Below, in pieces: positions 59,359-64,000 of a DNA stretch of 64,000 nt (positions within the stretch are counted from its first letter, which is position 1; every line of letters begins with the position of its first letter). A model generated the notes under the pieces. That model was given only the letters and a program-made list of their open reading frames with translations, ran no database searches and was not told where the DNA came from. Origin of the DNA: Anaeramoeba ignava (taxonomy: Eukaryota; Metamonada; Anaeramoebidae); assembly GCA_028826165.1 (NCBI GenBank), contig JAPDFW010000044.1:112001-176000 (forward strand), in the 5' to 3' direction. The position numbers were made by a program, and so were the translations under genes.

Positions 59359-60962
59359 TTAATTTTCTTTTTTTTGATTTGTTTGTTTTTGTTTATTAAA
59401 AATATTATAACGTTCTTCTAATTCTAAAAATAAAAATTTTGAATAAAAAAATGAATAAATAATTTTGAATAAAAAATAAATTTTTATTTACCTAAAAATT
59501 TTTGTTCCATTTGTTCTAAAAATGCTTTTTCTTGTGCAACACTTTCTAATAAATCTTGAGTTTTTGTTGTATTATTTTGATCATTTGAAAATTTCAATTC
59601 AAATTCTTTTGGATTTCTTATTGGAATTGGTTGTTTCTTTTTTTGGGAATTTTGTTGATAAAAAACAATTCCATTTCTTTCAAGAGATCCATCAGAAATT
59701 GAACGAAAAATATTTCTATATAAATTTCTTTTTATATTTGGATCATTTGGAATAATTTGTTTTGGAAGATGTTGATTAATTGAATTTGTAATTGAATTTG
59801 TAAGTGAATTTGTATTCGAGTTTGAAATTGAATTTGAAATTGAACGAGAATCGAATTGATTAACAAAACGGTTATGAATTTTATTTTCATCAAAAAATTG
59901 ATTCTGATTTTTAAATTGATTTTGATTTTGATTTTTGAATTGATTTTGATTTAAATTTGAATTTGGATTTAAATTTGAATTTGGATATTTTGATTGATAA
60001 AATGAATTCACATCTTGTGAATTTTCTAGGAAAAGTGATGATGATGTTGATATTGAATTCATATCTATTAAATTATTTTTTCTTGATGGAAAAAATGGAT
60101 TTAATTTTGAAGTAACTTGAACAACTTGAGGATTTCGAAATTTTTTTGAATTAGATTTATTCCCAACAAAATTCAGTTGTTCATCTTGATTCTGATCAAT
60201 AATTTTTTTCAAGCGAAATATCTCTACATCTTTAGCATTTAATTCTTTTTGAAAATTCTGTTCATTTTTGTTATAAAACAATTGGATATGTTCGAGTTTA
60301 TTTTTTAATTTTTCATTTTCTAAAAAAGATAATTGAAGTTCTTGGTTTGTTTTTTGGTTTAATTCTTTATGTTTGTCCAATTCTTGGTTTAGTTGATCGA
60401 TTTTATGTTGTTTTTCTTGAGCAAATTTGTGAGACTGTCGAAGTTGATTTTGCAAATTTTGATTTTGATTTGACAAATCAGAAACTTGTCTAATAAGGAA
60501 ATTATTTGAATCTTGCTTATAAACATTTTCCGTATTTCTCTCTGAAATTATTTGAAGAGATATTTTGTAAATTGCTTCAAGTTCTTCTGAGAAAAATGAG
60601 ACTAAATTAATTAATTGCTTTTTTTTCATTTGATTTTTTTGATTTAAATGTTCTTTAACTTGATTTAATATATCGATGTTGTTTTGAGCTTCTCGTAGCT
60701 TTTTTTATTTATCCAATAATTATAAATTTTAAGATTAAAATGAATGGATTGTTTTTTTTAAGTGTTATTATGTTACTTTTTCTTCTAGTTGTTTTTGTTT
60801 TTCTCGAGATGATTGGGATAAAAGCATATTTTGTTTTTCTGAATTTTGTATATTTTGTATATTTTGTATATTTTGAATTATGAAATGAAGTAATTCTTCA
60901 TCATTCATATTCTCAACTGATTTAAGTCCATTTTCCAGAAATTTTTTTTTAATTTGATTCAT
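59359..60962 (-). CDS. Coiled-coil protein, 3 exons, unknown function
   Basis: Exons (reading from the right) are 60962-60777, 60698-59492 and 59423-59359, phases 0 and 1, 485 residues. The N terminus MNQIKKKFLENGLKSVENMN is followed by an IQNIQNIQN stretch and a Gln/Glu-rich coil. Residues of roughly 60-210 form a long coiled coil (QVSDLSNQNQNLQNQLRQSH, HKIDQLNQELDKHKELNQ). The middle is Asn/Ser-rich with NQNQFKNQNQ and ISNSISNSNTNSLTNS repeats, and the end is helical (QEKAFLEQMEQKFLELEERY). The last intron join G|AA restores a continuous helix, supporting the third exon. No known domain is recognised; it may be a cytoskeletal or scaffold protein. Confidence 0.7.
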
Positions 60963-60989
60963 TGATAAAAAAAGATATAAAAAGAAAAA

Positions 60990-62040
60990 TGAAAAAAAAT
61001 AAAAAATGAAAAATTATTTTGCTTTTTTTTTTTCTTTTTTTCAATCAAAAATTTAGATACAATAAATATGAATAAATTAAATACTAAATTGATTAAGAAA
61101 TATTAAATTAATTAAAAAATGTGGAATAAATTAATTAAAAAATGTGGAATAAATTAATTAAGAAATATTTAATAAATATGAATAAATTAAATACTAAATT
61201 GATTAAGAAATATTAAATTGATTAAAAAATGTGGAATATATTAATTAAAAAATGTGGAATAAATTAATTAAAAAATATTAAATTGATTAAAAAATGTGGA
61301 ATAAATTAATTAAAAAATATTTAATAAATTGATTAAAAAATATTTAATAAATTGATTAAAAATGTGGAATAAATTAAATAAAAATAAAAAATAAATTGAT
61401 TAATAAATTGATTAATAAATTAATTAATAAATTAATTAAAAATAAAAAAATAAATTAATTAAGAAATATTTAATAAATTAATTAAAAATGTTTAATAAAT
61501 TAATTAAAAATGTGGAATAAATTAATTAAAAATATTTAATAAATTGATTAAAAATGTGGAATAAATTAATAAAAATAAATTAATTAAAAATAATAAATTA
61601 ATTAAAAATTTGGAATAAATTAATTAAAAATGTTTAATAAATTAATTAAAAATGTGGAATAAATTGATTAAAAAATATTGAATATAAATTGATTAATAAA
61701 TATTAAATAAATTAATTAATAAAATGTGGAATAAATTAATTAAAAAAATGTGGAATAAATTAATTAATAAATGTGGAATAAATTAAATAAGAAATATTTA
61801 ATAAATTGATTAATAAATATTTAATAAATTAAATAATAAATGTGGAATAAATTAATTAAAAAATGTGGAATAAATTGATTAATAAATTGATTAATAAATT
61901 AATTAATAAATTAATTAAAAAATATTAAATAAATTAATTAAGAAATATTTAATAAATTAATTAAAAAATATTTATTAAATTGATTAAGAAATATTTAATA
62001 AATTATTTAATATTTTCAAATTAAATAATAATTTTATAAG
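60990..62040. repeat. Tandem repeats of TAAATTAATTAAAAATGTGG type
   Basis: About 1 kb of variable-length units built from AATAAATTAATTAAAAA, AAATGTGG and AATATTTAATAAATTGATT. It lies between the divergent coiled-coil and exportin genes and is the only array here regularly containing GTGG. No ORF. Confidence 0.88.
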
Positions 62041-62210
62041 AAAATTATTATGAATTAAATAGATTTAAATCATTTTAAAACTGATCAAAAAATAAAAAAA
62101 AAAAAGTGGTAAAAATAATCTGGCAAAAAAAAAAAAGGTTTTTTTAAATGGAAAATTTTTTTCATTTTCATTTTTTTCATTTTTTTCATTTTTTTTTGTT
62201 CATTTTCAAA
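62041..62210 (+). promoter_or_regulatory. Upstream region of the exportin gene
   Basis: Contains AAAAAAAGTGGTAAAAATAA near 62100, then a T-rich CATTTTTTTCATTTTTTTC tract up to the ATG at 62211. An earlier in-frame ATG at 62148 would translate this tract into His-Phe repeats and is unlikely to be the real start. Confidence 0.45.
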
Positions 62211-64000
62211 ATGGAAGATTTCATTAAAAAATTAGAAGAATCTTGTCAAACATTTCAAGAACTAAATATTAAACCAGAAGAAAGAAAAGAAAACGAAGAG
62301 ATAATAAAAAACTATCTTCAAATGGAAACAAGAGGATTTGAAACATATGTTAATGTTCTTGCAGGAACTTCAAACGATATATTAATATTTTATACATTAC
62401 AAGCAATTCGGGAAAATTTTATTAATCAAAATATGGAATTTGCATTTGAAACAAAAACAGATTTAATTGACATTTTAATAATTTATTTGTTTGAAAATTT
62501 AAAGAAAATTTCCAAAAAAAATCAAGAACAAATTATTTGCATACTTTCAATGGTTGTCAAAAATATGTGGTTTGAGAATAGAAATTACAAGATGGTTTCT
62601 TACGATTCATTTATAAATGATGAACCAAATTCACTTATTAATACGAACCAACCAAATACAATTTTAAGAGAAGAATATTTTTTGCAAATTTCAAATTGTC
62701 TTAATTCAAATGATTTGGATTTAGTCCAACTTGGTATTTCAATGATAACTGGACTAATAAATGAATTTGCGCCTGTTGTTAATTCTCAAACTTCTTTCCT
62801 TCATTTCAAAAGGAATACCCAATTAAGAGAAAATTTCGAAACACAAAATTTGCTTGATTTTCTGAATATTTTTTTGGATTTCTATTTTTTTAAAATTGCA
62901 AATAATTTGTCTTCAAATTCACCAGAATTTGTAGCTTTATTTTTGAAATGCATTGATTTATTAATTCTTTTTGCTTCTTGGGGATTTATTGAAAAAGGTT
63001 TGTTTGAAAATTTAATTTTCAAAATTTCTCAAAATGAAAAAAAATTAAATTGAAAAATTCACACACTAAAAATTTTAGAACAAGAAATCCAATATTCAGA
63101 ACAACTCACAAACTTAAATTTGCTTGAAACCTTATATCAAACACAAATGAAATACTGCGAAAAAAATCAAGAAATAAGTCATCATATTTTTGAATATCTT
63201 TACACAATCATTCCAATGCCAAAAAAATTTTTCAATGAAGCAAAACAAGTTGATTTTGTGGGAAAAATTTTGATTTGGATATTTTCAATGATTGAATTTG
63301 AAACACAAGAATTCCCAGTTTCTTACAATGATATATCACTTATTTTAAGCAACTTAACACTAGAATATCGAGATTTGTTATTGTCACATCCATCCAAATT
63401 AGAACTCCCAGAATTGATATTTAGATTTTGCAAATTTACTTTATTTCTTCTTGAATCCAAAAACACATTGTCTGATCTTGATGTTTTCAATGATCCAATA
63501 GACCAATTGATTTTTGGATGGATAAATCTTATTCCAAATATTTCTCACAACAGTTGTGATGATCCAAAAACCAAAAAAATGGATCAAATTTTTGTTCAAT
63601 ATGTTCAACCTTTTATTTGCGTGATTTACAAAGCATTTATTAACAAAATTATTTTTCATAAAAATATCACAATCTATGGAAATAAATCAAGGAATTTTTT
63701 ATCGCCAGATAAATTCATCTGGGAAGTGGATCAACTTTTCACAAAAAATATGAAAAAATTCCAACAAAATTATGATCCTTTATTCATTTCACTTGAAGAT
63801 CAAACACCCAAAATTGGGAATTTTCTTTCGGAATTATTTGTTTCCATATCAATATTCGGAAGAATAATGATTAAGGAATCGCTTGATATTTTCAATACAA
63901 TCATTTCACAAATCACAAATTCGTGGGATAAAATATTTGAGAAGGATAAAAATCATCTGCAAAATATCAACATGCAAATTTTTTGGATATATAAATTTAT
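62211..64000 (+). CDS. XPO4: Exportin-4-like karyopherin, N-terminal part (3' partial)
   Basis: Exon 1 is 62211-62997; an 81-nt intron (GTTTGT...TTTTAG, 62998-63078) is removed in phase 1; exon 2 is 63079 to beyond the right edge. The N-terminal helices MEDFIKKLEESCQTFQELNI, then FETYVNVLAGTSNDILIFYT and LQAIRENF, follow the importin-beta-like start of exportins. ISMITGLINEFAPVVNSQTS and the following FHFKR-like segment with FETQNLLDFL match the XPO4 order better than XPO7. XPO4 carries cargo such as eIF5A through nuclear pores with Ran-GTP. The intron contains an in-frame TGA and its length is a multiple of three, so unspliced RNA would terminate there. Family firmly karyopherin; XPO4 versus XPO7 is moderate. 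Confidence 0.68.

Noticed and set aside
62998-63078. TGA as a sense codon (altered genetic code)
   Set aside because: The exportin TGA lies in a good intron, and the cyclin gene ends naturally in TGA, so TGA is a stop here.
1-64000. Transposable elements or integrated virus
   Set aside because: No transposase, integrase, reverse transcriptase, capsid or terminal repeat was recognised; the repeats are simple tandem arrays.

Overview
This is a very AT-rich, intron-rich nuclear segment of a protist. It holds spliceosomal GT-AG introns, a 20S proteasome alpha subunit, DDB1, a CRIB-containing PAK kinase, a PHO80-like cyclin, an exportin and RCC1/ankyrin proteins that end in the same double BTB module. 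The BTB/RCC1/ankyrin/PARP expansions, introns filled with simple repeats and translatable hexamer arrays resemble anaerobic amoeboid protists such as Anaeramoeba. That genus assignment is an inference; the eukaryotic nature is certain. I saw no bacterial genes, rRNA, tRNA, CRISPR or recognisable transposon.

Layout. 1-5602 (+): 3' part of an RNF213-like giant E3 ligase, read in four pieces because of single-base frame breaks. 5603-7017: hexamer array. 7169-9946 (+): PAS/coiled-coil protein with a 1.7 kb intron inside the PAS region. 10038-15087 (+): ankyrin-repeat/double-BTB gene with about one exon per repeat. 15100-17480: about fourteen copies of a 150-172 bp satellite. 18112-19074 (+): bZIP factor. 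19263-21527 (+): RCC1/double-BTB protein whose ORF runs into a hexamer array. 22523-24813 (+): PHO80-like cyclin. 25111-27439 (+): CCCH zinc-finger PARP, followed by a truncated second copy to 28661. 28758-46414 (-): five tandem paralogous ARM-repeat genes. 46508-52287 (+): DDB1. 52443-54705 (+): PSMA3 (alpha7). 54935-59023 (+): PAK kinase. 59359-60962 (-): coiled-coil protein. 60990-62040: tandem repeats. 62211 to the right edge (+): exportin-4-like protein, partial.

Two splicing features stand out. (1) The introns of the ankyrin gene carry about twenty copies of AG-NNN-GTRN, that is, candidate single-codon (3-nt) microexons, often two in series. The ankyrin exons are mostly exactly 32 codons and stop before the last linker residues. 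Adding the microexon codons restores the ten-residue spacing from the conserved Gly of one repeat to the Gly-x-Thr-Pro-Leu-His of the next in ten of fifteen junctions. (2) The last DDB1 intron starts ATATCCTTTT and ends TTTAC, with a branch-like TTTTGAC 19 nt before the acceptor. This is a minor-spliceosome (U12) AT-AC intron, and removing it makes DDB1 align residue for residue with the human protein.

Other themes are repeat-protein growth by duplication of whole exon-plus-intron units (ankyrin: phase 0, 96 nt; ARM: phase 1, 132 nt), introns each filled with their own private satellite, and six single-base frame breaks in four otherwise well-preserved genes, mostly in homopolymer runs and possibly assembly errors. 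The genes are not an operon. Most are unrelated housekeeping or signalling genes; the ARM array is a local tandem family.
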